From NCBI GenBank assembly GCA_031264875.1, contig JAISDK010000257.1, positions 1 to 7,020 of the forward strand: DNA of 7,020 bases. Reading direction: 5' to 3'. The notes beneath the pieces were generated by a model, which had not been told where the DNA came from, searched no databases, and worked only from the letters and a program-made list of their open reading frames with translations. This document shows positions 1-6,695 of this stretch, in pieces. Source of the stretch: Prevotellaceae bacterium. GTDB lineage: Bacteria; Bacteroidota; Bacteroidia; Bacteroidales; UBA932. Both the position numbers and the translations under genes were made by a program. The first letter of the stretch is position 1; each line of letters opens with the position of its first letter.

Positions 1-154
1 AATGTCGTCAAGTTAAGCCATGCTATTGCCTGTAGGTCTTAAGGACTTTAAAGTCTTTAAAAACTTTAAAGTCCTTAAGACCTACAGGCAATAGCCATGA
101 AATGGCATGAAATAAAGGATTTTCAGGATTATAAAAAGAATCATTGACGACATT
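1..154. repeat. Nested palindrome, hairpin repeat copy 1
   Basis: The core is a perfect inverted repeat of 33 bp: arm 22-54 pairs with arm 63-95 around an 8-base loop (55-62). A one-base bulge at C96 allows further pairing of CAT (19-21) with ATG (97-99). Outside it lies a second inverted repeat, 1-11 (AATGTCGTCAA) against 144-154 (TTGACGACATT), which may continue beyond the window edge. The core is built from smaller self-complementary words (CTTAAG, CTTTAAAG). It is not followed by a T-run, so it does not look like an intrinsic terminator. A diverged relative lies at 6625-6678. The nested arrangement could be a small non-autonomous element or a REP-like repeat; there is no transposase and no visible target duplication. 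A reverse-strand reading frame crosses it (23-253), but its C-terminal part is only the translated palindrome and it is not called. Confidence 0.8.
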
Positions 155-319
155 GTGGCAACGCCCTGTGTGGAAAATGTCCCCTCTCACCGTTAAGCCC
201 CAACTTCGCATCCCTGTATATCTTATATTATTATAGCAAACAACAATCAACATTATCTCAGTTCAATCAACAGTCAGAAGTGCGTCTAATTTATTGGCAA
301 ATTGAGCCGATAAATCTTT
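155..319. other. Gene-free stretch between palindrome and thrS promoter
   Basis: I see no coding region, RNA gene or strong hairpin here. The word GTTAAGCC at 192-199 also occurs at 12-19 inside the palindrome region, which may mean that the repeat-derived DNA extends to about position 200. From about 215 to 319 the DNA is AT-rich and has the look of an ordinary upstream region. Confidence 0.5.
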
Positions 320-353
320 TTTGAGACGGGAATCAATAAATGTATTACTTTTG
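320..353 (+). promoter_or_regulatory. Bacteroidetes-type promoter of thrS
   Basis: TTTG at 320-323 is followed, after 22 bases, by TACTTTTG at 346-353. This fits the Bacteroidetes sigma-ABfr pattern of a TTTG -33 box and a TAnnTTTG -7 box. Transcription would start near 358-362, leaving a leader of only about 20-25 bases before the ATG at 382. The box lies downstream of an in-frame ATG at 340, so that codon would not be in the message. The short leader has no room for the folded operator that regulates thrS translation in E. coli. Confidence 0.65.
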
Positions 354-381
354 CGGGCTTAATACACGAAAATTAGTTTGT

Positions 382-2319
382 ATGATTAAAATTACTTTTC
401 CCGACGGAACTATAAGAGAGTACAATAAGGGAATAACAGGACTGGAAATTGCACAAAGTATCAGTCCGAGACTTGCAGGCGAAGTCCTTTCGATAGGAGT
501 GAACGGACAGACGCGCGATCTTACCCGCCCGATAGACGGCGATGCTGAAATCAAGCTGTATAAGTGGGACGATGATGAAGGAAAACGGACATTCTGGCAT
601 TCCTCCTCGCATCTTATGGCTGAAGCGCTGGAAGCATCATTTCCGGGAGTGAAATTTGGAATAGGGCCAAGCATCGAAAACGGATTTTACTACGACGTCG
701 ATTTGGGTGAACACATTATCACGGAAGCGGATCTGAAGAAGATTGAAGACAAAATGCTGGAGTTTGCCCGTGAAAAACAGCCTTACGTCCGCCGTGACGG
801 GAGCAAGCACGACGCATGGAGAACATATACCGAACAGAGACCAGACTCTAACGTCGACTTAAGCAACGATTTGCAGGACGGAACAATAACATTTTCCACC
901 AACGGCAATTTCACCGACCTGTGTCGCGGACCGCATTTGCCAAGCACGGAACCGATTAAGGCTATCAAACTCACTGCTATTGCAGGAGCATACTGGCGGG
1001 GCAACGAAAAAAACAAAATGCTTACACGTATCTATGGTATAACATTTCCAAAAAAGAAACTTTTGGATGAATATCTTGCAATGCTGGAAGAAGCAAAGAA
1101 GCGCGATCACCGAAAGGTAGGCAAAGACTTGGAACTGTTTACTTTCTCTCAAAAAGTAGGTCAGGGGTTACCCTTATGGCTGCCTAAAGGCGCCGCCCTG
1201 CGCGACAGGCTGGAAACTTTCCTGCGAAATCTGCAAAAAAAAGGAGGCTATCTTCAGGTTATCACTCCGCATATAGGACAGAAGGAACTGTATGTCACCT
1301 CGGGACACTATGCAAAATACGGAGCGGATTCTTTCCGTCCGGTTAAAACTCCGCAGGAAGGCGAGGAATTTCTTCTGAAACCGATGAACTGTCCCCATCA
1401 CTGTGAAATATACAAAGCAAAACCTCATTCATACAAGGATCTGCCACTGCGGCTGGCAGAATTTGGAACCGTTTACAGATACGAGCAGAGCGGAGAACTC
1501 CACGGATTGACAAGAGTCAGAGGCTTTACTCAGGACGACGCCCATATCTTCTGCCGTCCCGACCAGTTGAAGGAAGAATTTTGCAAGGTAATCGACATCG
1601 TTCTGTATATCTTTAAAATATTGAAATTTGAAGACTATATCGCACAAGTGTCGCTGCGCGACCCGGACAACAGGGAAAAATACATAGGCTCGGATGAAAA
1701 CTGGGAAAAAGCTGAAAATGCAATAATTGAAGCCGCCGAAGAAAAAGGGCTGAAAACAGTTGTCGAAAAGGGCGAAGCAGCTTTCTACGGACCCAAGCTC
1801 GATTTCATGGTCAGAGACGCCATAGGACGCAAATGGCAGCTGGGGACAATACAGGTGGATTATAACCTGCCCGAACGTTTTGAACTCGAATATGTTGGAG
1901 CCGACGATAAACGCCACAGGCCAGTGATGATTCACCGCGCGCCATTCGGGTCGATGGAACGTTTTGTTGCAGTGCTGATCGAACACACCGGAGGAAAATT
2001 TCCACTCTGGCTTATCCCCGAACAGGCAGTCATCTTACCTGTGAGTGAGAAATATAACGAATACGCTCATAAACTCGGACTCTTGCTCGACGAAAAAGAT
2101 GTGCGCTGTACGGTGGACGACAGAAACGAAACCGTCGGAAAACGTATCAGGGAAAATGAACTGAAACGTATCCCCTACCTGCTAATCGTGGGAGAAAAGG
2201 AAGAGCAGACCGGAACGATTGCCGTGCGACGTCAGGGTGAAGGAGACAAAGGTGTAATTACGCCCGACGACTTTGTCGATTTAATTAGAAATGAGGTAAA
2301 AAAAGAACTAACCGTCTGA
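382..2319 (+). CDS. thrS: Threonyl-tRNA synthetase (ThrRS)
   Basis: This cytosolic class II synthetase charges tRNA-Thr with threonine using ATP. The 645-residue product has the full bacterial layout: a TGS domain (about 1-62), the N2 editing domain (about 63-225), the catalytic core (about 245-535) and the anticodon-binding domain (about 545-640). The editing-site motif that removes Ser from tRNA-Thr is intact: H73 and H77 in HSSSH, C181 and H185 in CRGPH. The zinc ligands that recognise threonine are C337 (MNCPHH), H388 (DDAHIF) and H518 (MIHRA). Motif 2 has R366 in VYRYEQSGEL, and motif 3 has R527 in GSMERF. I chose the ATG at 382 rather than the in-frame ATG at 340: MIKITFPDG is the usual Bacteroidales N-terminus, the 14 extra residues are unlike the family, and a promoter overlaps the upstream codon. 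infC does not follow, although it normally does in Bacteroidales. Confidence 0.97.
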   Translation: MIKITFPDGTIREYNKGITGLEIAQSISPRLAGEVLSIGVNGQTRDLTRPIDGDAEIKLYKWDDDEGKRTFWHSSSHLMAEALEASFPGVKFGIGPSIENGFYYDVDLGEHIITEADLKKIEDKMLEFAREKQPYVRRDGSKHDAWRTYTEQRPDSNVDLSNDLQDGTITFSTNGNFTDLCRGPHLPSTEPIKAIKLTAIAGAYWRGNEKNKMLTRIYGITFPKKKLLDEYLAMLEEAKKRDHRKVGKDLELFTFSQKVGQGLPLWLPKGAALRDRLETFLRNLQKKGGYLQVITPHIGQKELYVTSGHYAKYGADSFRPVKTPQEGEEFLLKPMNCPHHCEIYKAKPHSYKDLPLRLAEFGTVYRYEQSGELHGLTRVRGFTQDDAHIFCRPDQLKEEFCKVIDIVLYIFKILKFEDYIAQVSLRDPDNREKYIGSDENWEKAENAIIEAAEEKGLKTVVEKGEAAFYGPKLDFMVRDAIGRKWQLGTIQVDYNLPERFELEYVGADDKRHRPVMIHRAPFGSMERFVAVLIEHTGGKFPLWLIPEQAVILPVSEKYNEYAHKLGLLLDEKDVRCTVDDRNETVGKRIRENELKRIPYLLIVGEKEEQTGTIAVRRQGEGDKGVITPDDFVDLIRNEVKKELTV

Positions 2320-2336
2320 CAGAAATGTGAAAAAAA

Positions 2337-2364
2337 TTGAACATAAGGATATAATTTTCGTTTG
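2337..2364 (+). promoter_or_regulatory. Possible weak promoter before the regulator gene
   Basis: TTCGTTTG at 2357-2364 resembles the TAnnTTTG -7 box with one mismatch, and a TTG lies at 2337-2339 with a 17-base spacer, at the short end of the accepted range. It lies in the 64-base gap after thrS, which has no terminator hairpin. It could give the regulator and peptidase genes their own transcription, but the match is weak. Confidence 0.25.
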
Positions 2365-2383
2365 ATTTAAAAATTATTGAGTT

Positions 2384-3004
2384 ATGGAAGAAAACAGTCG
2401 GGAAAAAATTGGAAAAAGAATCAGGGACCTGAGACTGATGAAAGGATTTACTAAGCAAAAACTCGCTGAACTGACTGATATTTCTTCAGCAAGCGTAACG
2501 CGGATGGAAACCGGACGTCATTCAGTCGGTATTGATACCCTGGCTAAAATAGCCCAGGTTCTGGATTCTACCCTGGAAATCGTTGAAGACGGAAAACTTA
2601 GAATCGAGGACGGCGAATGGAAAAACGAAAGGGAACGGATACTGTTCCAGCTGAAAAACATCAGAATCGAAAGAAATATCAGGCAATACACATTTGCCGA
2701 CATGCTTGGAGTTGCCTGCTGTAACATGTCGCTGATCGAATCGGCAAAACGCTCCATAGGAGTCGGGATAGTATCGCAAATTGCAAATCTGCTGGGCTGT
2801 CGGCTGGAAATCGTGCTCAACAGCGAACGCAGCAAAATGGCCGTAAAAAAAATCAAGAACTCAAAGAAAATGTCACAGGCAGAAATTGATTTTTTAAAGC
2901 AGAATTATAAAAAGCCGCTCTCCTTTCTTGCCGGAAAACTCGAAAGATCGGAAATCGATATAAAAGGCAACATGCAGAGACTTAAACTGCGGCTTAGACA
3001 GTGA
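2384..3004 (+). CDS. Regulator with two Xre-type HTH domains and a Myb-like HTH tail
   Basis: A cytosolic DNA-binding protein of 206 residues; its target is unknown. Residues 8-66 are a canonical Xre/Cro-CI helix-turn-helix (RIRDLRLMKGFTKQKLAEL, then ISSASVTRMETGR and LAKIAQVLDSTLEIV). Residues 84-145 repeat the same plan in diverged form (LKNIRIERN, FADMLGVACCNMSLIESAKR, IANLLGCRLEIVL), so an internal duplication is likely. After a Lys-rich linker (151-162), residues 163-203 have the pattern of a short Myb/SANT- or GcrA-like helix-turn-helix: SQAEIDFLKQNY, then FLAGKLERSE, then MQRLKLRL. There is no signal peptide, membrane segment or peptidase motif. The start at 2384 gives a complete first HTH. 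The stop TGA overlaps a GTG that is in frame with the next gene, suggesting the two are translated together. No hipA-like or toxin partner is adjacent. The first domain is clear; the C-terminal assignment is inference from the pattern. Confidence 0.85.
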   Translation: MEENSREKIGKRIRDLRLMKGFTKQKLAELTDISSASVTRMETGRHSVGIDTLAKIAQVLDSTLEIVEDGKLRIEDGEWKNERERILFQLKNIRIERNIRQYTFADMLGVACCNMSLIESAKRSIGVGIVSQIANLLGCRLEIVLNSERSKMAVKKIKNSKKMSQAEIDFLKQNYKKPLSFLAGKLERSEIDIKGNMQRLKLRLRQ

Positions 3005-3033
3005 AAATATTAAAATATAAAGAATATATAATT

Positions 3034-5940
3034 ATGAGAAAGTATCTAATATCAACAGCAGCAGCCATAATTGTGCTGCTGGCTGCCTGTACGGACAATT
3101 CATCGAAGTACAGGTATGAAACAGTTGCAGGAGATCCGTTAAACGTGCGGATATATACTCTGGACAATGGATTGAAAATTTACTTGTCGGTAAACAAAGA
3201 CCGGCCAAGAATCCAGACATATATCGGCGTCAAAGTAGGCGGGAAAAACGATCCTGCCGAAACAACGGGATTAGCGCACTATTTTGAACACCTTATGTTT
3301 AAGGGAACCAAAACTCTCGGCACGTCAAACTACGAGGCTGAAAAACCGCTGCTCGACAAAATCGAGGAACTGTTTGAAATCTACAGGAAAACATCCGGCG
3401 AAGACAAGCGTAAAGCAATCTATGCCCAAATTGACAGCGTTTCGCAGGAAGCTGCCAAAATCGCTATTCCCAACGAATACGACAAACTGATGAGCAGCAT
3501 AGGTTCTCAGAACACAAATGCCTTTACATCATACGATATGACTGCATACGTGGAAAATATACCCTCGAACCAGATAGAAAACTGGGCGGAAGCCGAAGCC
3601 GACCGTTTCGCCAATCCCGTCATCCGTCTGTTTCACACAGAGCTGGAGACCGTCTATGAAGAATATAACATGAGCCTTACGAGGGACATAAGGAAAGTGT
3701 TCGACACCATTCTGGCAACCCTGTTTCCACATCATCCATACGGAACACAGACTATACTCGGAACTCAGGATCATCTGAAAAATCCCTCGATAACAAATAT
3801 CAAGAAGTTTTTTGACGCCTACTATGTACCCAACAACATGGCAATATGTATGGTTGGCGATCTGGATCCCGACATGACGGTGAAAATCATCGACAAGTAT
3901 TTCGGAAAATTTGCAAGCAAAGCCGTTCCCGAGCTGAAAACCGCTCCCGAACAGCCGATCACCGCGCCGATCATCAAGGAAGTTGTCGGGCTTGAAGCCG
4001 AAAACATCATGATAGCATACCGTATGCCGGAAGCAAACAGCAAGGACGTCGCCATACTCGAATTTGTGGACTATATCCTGACAAACGGAGACGCAGGGCT
4101 TATCGACTTGAACTTAGTGCAGAAACAGAAGCTCCTCAACGGAGGTAGCTTTGTCAATACTCTTGAAGACTACAGCGTTTTCATCCTCTCGGGAACACCG
4201 AAGGAAGGACAGTCGCTGGACGAAGTACGCAACTTGCTGCTGGGACAGATGGAACTGCTGAAAAGCGGAAAATTTGAAGACTGGCTGATGGAAGCTGTAA
4301 TCAACAATTTCAAGCTCGCGAAATACTATCAGCAGCAGGAATCCGGCAACACCGCCTACCAGCTCCTGTTTTCGTTTGCAAACCGGCTCAAATGGGAAGA
4401 TCAGGTTGGCATGGTTGATTTCCAGTCGAAACTGACTAAACAGGACATTGTGGATTTCTGTAACAAATATTTCAACGACAACTATGTCGCCGTTTACAAA
4501 CGTCAGGGAATGCCCGAACAGAAAGAACTCGACAAGCCTCAAATCACCCCGATTCCAACAAACAGAGACAACGAAAGCGCCTGTCTCGCAGAATATAAAA
4601 CGCGCGAAGTGTCATCTGTCGAGCCTGTTTTTGTGGACTACGATAAAGACATGGCGAAACTGAATGCCAAAAGCAATATCGAAATACTGTACCGGCAAAA
4701 CACTACCAACCCCATATTCACAATGAATTATGTCTTTGAAATGGGCAACAGCAACGACCGGCTGCTGGGAACGGCATTTAATTACCTGGATTACCTTGGC
4801 ACGTCTAAACATTCGGCTGAAGAGATAAAAAGCGAATTTTACAAAATGGCATGTTCCTTCAGCGTTTCCGCATCGAACGACCGTGTATATGCTTCGATCA
4901 GCGGGTTGAGCGACAATTTCGACAAAGCTCTGGCGCTTCTCGAAGAACGACTGGCTGATGCAGCTGTCGATAATCAGGCATGGAATAATATGGTTTCCGA
5001 TATTTTGAAATCAAGAGAAGACGCTAAAGCCAATCAGGGTGCAAACTTTTCGCGACTGACAAGTTATGGACAGTGGGGGCCAATATCTGCCGCCACAAAC
5101 ATCCCATCACTCGAAGAACTGAAAGCGCTTGATCCCCAGATTCTGGTGGACAAGATAAAAGCGCTTAAAAACTACGAACACCGAATACTTTACTACGGCC
5201 CGCTCTCAAAGGAACAGATTGTGGAAACGGTAAATCAAAAACATGCTGTTGCCGACAAATTGCAGCCCGTACCCGAAGCCATCAAGTTCACCGAGCAGGA
5301 AACAGACGAAAACAGAGTCTATCTGGCGCATTATGACGCAAAACAAATTTATCTCTCTATGATATCGAAAGGCGAAAAGGGATACAGAAAGACAATTGAA
5401 CCCGTCCGCCAATTGTACAACAGCTACTTCGGCGGAGGTATGAACGGCATCGTGTTTCAGGAAATGCGCGAGGCGAGAGGACTGGCTTACAGCGCCGGAG
5501 CTTCGTATGCTTCGCCGGGAAAACCCGACAGGTCGTACTATCTATCTACAATGATAGCCACGCAAACCGACAAACTTGCCGATGCAAATGCCGCATTCAT
5601 CGAAATACTCAACAACATGCCAAAGTCGGAAAAAGCATTCGGCCTGGCAAAGGAAAGCATCCTTTCAAACATCCGTACTGCACGAACGCTGCGCGACGCC
5701 GTGCTGTGGAGCTACCTCAGTGCAAAGGAATTTGGATACGACTACGATTCGCGTAAAGACGTTTTCGACAAAGTGAGAAACATGACCCTGAACGACATCG
5801 AATCGTTTCAGGAAAAGTATGTGAAAAACAGGCACTATACCTATTGCATACTGGGTGATACAAACGATATGGACATGAATTTCCTCAACAGTCTGGGAAA
5901 AGTACAGATACTGACGCAGAAGGAGATTTTTGGATATTAA
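3034..5940 (+). CDS. M16 family zinc metallopeptidase (insulinase-like), predicted lipoprotein
   Basis: A 968-residue two-lobed M16 peptidase, expected to cut peptides inside a closed chamber. The N-terminus MRKYLIST, a hydrophobic core and LLAAC form a lipoprotein signal with the lipidated Cys at residue 19, placing the enzyme in the envelope. The N-terminal lobe is active: the inverted zinc motif HYFEH gives H82 and H86 as ligands and E85 as catalytic base. E210 in ETVYEE is the likely third ligand, with E203 seven residues earlier as in insulin-degrading enzyme. The C-terminal lobe (about 545-960) has lost the zinc site (FNYLDYLGT at the equivalent place) but keeps the FGGGMNGIVFQEMREARGLAY signature near 799-819, as is usual for the non-catalytic half. 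A helical insert (about 101-155) widens the H86-E210 spacing. I chose ATG 3034 because it puts the basic residues directly before the hydrophobic stretch; an in-frame GTG at 3001 would add 11 residues. The substrate is unknown. Confidence 0.93.
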   Translation: MRKYLISTAAAIIVLLAACTDNSSKYRYETVAGDPLNVRIYTLDNGLKIYLSVNKDRPRIQTYIGVKVGGKNDPAETTGLAHYFEHLMFKGTKTLGTSNYEAEKPLLDKIEELFEIYRKTSGEDKRKAIYAQIDSVSQEAAKIAIPNEYDKLMSSIGSQNTNAFTSYDMTAYVENIPSNQIENWAEAEADRFANPVIRLFHTELETVYEEYNMSLTRDIRKVFDTILATLFPHHPYGTQTILGTQDHLKNPSITNIKKFFDAYYVPNNMAICMVGDLDPDMTVKIIDKYFGKFASKAVPELKTAPEQPITAPIIKEVVGLEAENIMIAYRMPEANSKDVAILEFVDYILTNGDAGLIDLNLVQKQKLLNGGSFVNTLEDYSVFILSGTPKEGQSLDEVRNLLLGQMELLKSGKFEDWLMEAVINNFKLAKYYQQQESGNTAYQLLFSFANRLKWEDQVGMVDFQSKLTKQDIVDFCNKYFNDNYVAVYKRQGMPEQKELDKPQITPIPTNRDNESACLAEYKTREVSSVEPVFVDYDKDMAKLNAKSNIEILYRQNTTNPIFTMNYVFEMGNSNDRLLGTAFNYLDYLGTSKHSAEEIKSEFYKMACSFSVSASNDRVYASISGLSDNFDKALALLEERLADAAVDNQAWNNMVSDILKSREDAKANQGANFSRLTSYGQWGPISAATNIPSLEELKALDPQILVDKIKALKNYEHRILYYGPLSKEQIVETVNQKHAVADKLQPVPEAIKFTEQETDENRVYLAHYDAKQIYLSMISKGEKGYRKTIEPVRQLYNSYFGGGMNGIVFQEMREARGLAYSAGASYASPGKPDRSYYLSTMIATQTDKLADANAAFIEILNNMPKSEKAFGLAKESILSNIRTARTLRDAVLWSYLSAKEFGYDYDSRKDVFDKVRNMTLNDIESFQEKYVKNRHYTYCILGDTNDMDMNFLNSLGKVQILTQKEIFGY

Positions 5941-5982
5941 ACTGAAATTAATGTTTTATAAATAAAATCAAATTAAGTTAAA

Positions 5983-6534
5983 ATGAACAAAAAAGCTGTA
6001 ATTGTGGTGGATATGCTCAATGACTTTGTGACCGGATCGCTTGGATGCGACCGCTCTAAAGCAATTGTTCCGTCGATACGGAAATTAGTACATGCCGCCC
6101 GTGAAAACGGTGTATATGTCGTGTATTCAAACGACTGTCACATCAAAGGCGTTGATGCCGAACTCAAACTCTGGGGAGACCATGCCATCAAAGGTACGTA
6201 TGGAGCAGAGGTTATTGATGAACTTAAACCGGAGGAAACAGACTTCGTTGTGCCGAAAAGAAGGTATAGCGGATTTTTCCAGACCGATTTGCATCTGTTG
6301 CTCAAAGAACTTGGAGTAGATACTGTTATCATGACAGGTCTCCATGCTCACATGTGCGTGAGGCACACTTCGGCAGATGCATACTGCTGGGGATTCAATA
6401 TCGTTGTACCGAAAGATGCAACCGATTCGTTTACCGAAGAAGACTATAATAACGGTATCAAATACCTGAAAGAAGTTTACGGTGCGGAAATTACAACAGT
6501 CGATGATTTAACGGCTTCCTTTACAAAAGAATGA
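5983..6534 (+). CDS. Cysteine hydrolase, isochorismatase/nicotinamidase superfamily
   Basis: A cytosolic hydrolase of 183 residues, full length for single-domain members. The catalytic triad is visible: D10 in VVDMLNDF, K92 in VPKRRYSGF and the nucleophile C125 in HAHMCVRHTSADA. Metal-binding residues of the nicotinamidase type are also present: D51 and H53 in NDCH, and H67 in WGDHAIKGTYGAE, so a divalent metal is expected. These favour nicotinamidase (nicotinamide to nicotinate, NAD salvage) over true isochorismatases, which lack the metal site. However, the segment around the nucleophile (GLHAHMCV) resembles isochorismatase-like cysteine hydrolases more than PncA, so the substrate stays open. 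No signal peptide. It begins 42 bases after the peptidase gene in AT-rich DNA and is the last gene before a strong terminator. No NAD or menaquinone gene is in the window. Confidence 0.9.
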   Translation: MNKKAVIVVDMLNDFVTGSLGCDRSKAIVPSIRKLVHAARENGVYVVYSNDCHIKGVDAELKLWGDHAIKGTYGAEVIDELKPEETDFVVPKRRYSGFFQTDLHLLLKELGVDTVIMTGLHAHMCVRHTSADAYCWGFNIVVPKDATDSFTEEDYNNGIKYLKEVYGAEITTVDDLTASFTKE

Positions 6535-6561
6535 TGTGACAACAAAAATGTGACAACAAAG
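6534..6561 (+). repeat. 14-base tandem duplication at the hydrolase stop codon
   Basis: ATGTGACAACAAAA (6534-6547) is followed at once by ATGTGACAACAAAG (6548-6561), differing only in the last base. The first copy begins on the last base of the TGA stop codon and the second ends just before the terminator stem. It looks like a replication-slippage duplication. Confidence 0.85.
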
Positions 6562-6562
6562 A

Positions 6563-6604
6563 TTACGCCCGCAACACACATGTAGCGGGCGTAACTGTTT
6601 TTTT
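6563..6604 (+). terminator. Intrinsic terminator after the hydrolase gene
   Basis: A perfect 10-bp GC-rich stem, TTACGCCCGC (6563-6572) pairing with GCGGGCGTAA (6585-6594), has a 12-base loop and is followed by CTG and seven T residues (6598-6604). It begins 29 bases after the hydrolase stop codon and is the only strong terminator in the window, so it probably ends the thrS-to-hydrolase transcription unit. Confidence 0.92.
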
Positions 6605-6624
6605 ACAGATTCATAATTCCTAAC

Positions 6625-6678
6625 TCATGTTATTACCTGTAGTCGTTAAGGTCTGAAGGGAAGGAAAATTAATAACAT
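6625..6678. repeat. Hairpin repeat copy 2, diverged relative of the 1-154 repeat
   Basis: Positions 6626-6653 match 19-46 or its near neighbour 20-47 of the left repeat at 22 of 28 bases without gaps (CATGYTATTRCCTGTAG is the shared start). The outer arms form a 9-bp perfect inverted repeat: ATGTTATTA (6627-6635) against TAATAACAT (6670-6678). The two arm bases that differ from copy 1 (C to T at 6630, G to A at 6635) are matched by complementary changes at 6675 and 6670, so pairing is kept. The inner arm is degraded and does not pair well. Confidence 0.65.
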
Positions 6679-6695
6679 ATAACAATGTGAACTTT

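Noticed and set aside
22..95. The left palindrome as a transcription terminator for an upstream gene
   Set aside because: The stem is AT-rich and not followed by a T-run on either strand, and its arms are much longer than usual terminator stems.
23..253. A 76-codon reverse-strand reading frame across the left palindrome
   Set aside because: Its C-terminal third, with repeating LKDFKVFK-like residues, is simply the translation of the palindrome, and the rest has no recognisable domain. It probably reflects repeat DNA, not a gene.
340..381. N-terminal extension of ThrRS from the ATG at 340
   Set aside because: It overlaps the -7 promoter box, and the 14 residues do not resemble the family N-terminus; the ATG at 382 fits.
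1429..1986. A 185-codon reverse-strand frame inside thrS
   Set aside because: It lies wholly antisense to conserved catalytic-domain codons of ThrRS and shows no domain pattern of its own; it is a shadow frame.
4114..4542. A 142-codon reverse-strand frame inside the M16 gene
   Set aside because: It is antisense to a well-supported coding region and has a low-complexity, hydrophobic composition typical of shadow frames.
2384..5940. An ImmR/ImmA-like or toxin-antitoxin system formed by the Xre protein and the peptidase
   Set aside because: The peptidase is an exported M16 lipoprotein of about 970 residues, not a small cytosolic M78 (ImmA) protease, and no small toxin partner is adjacent.
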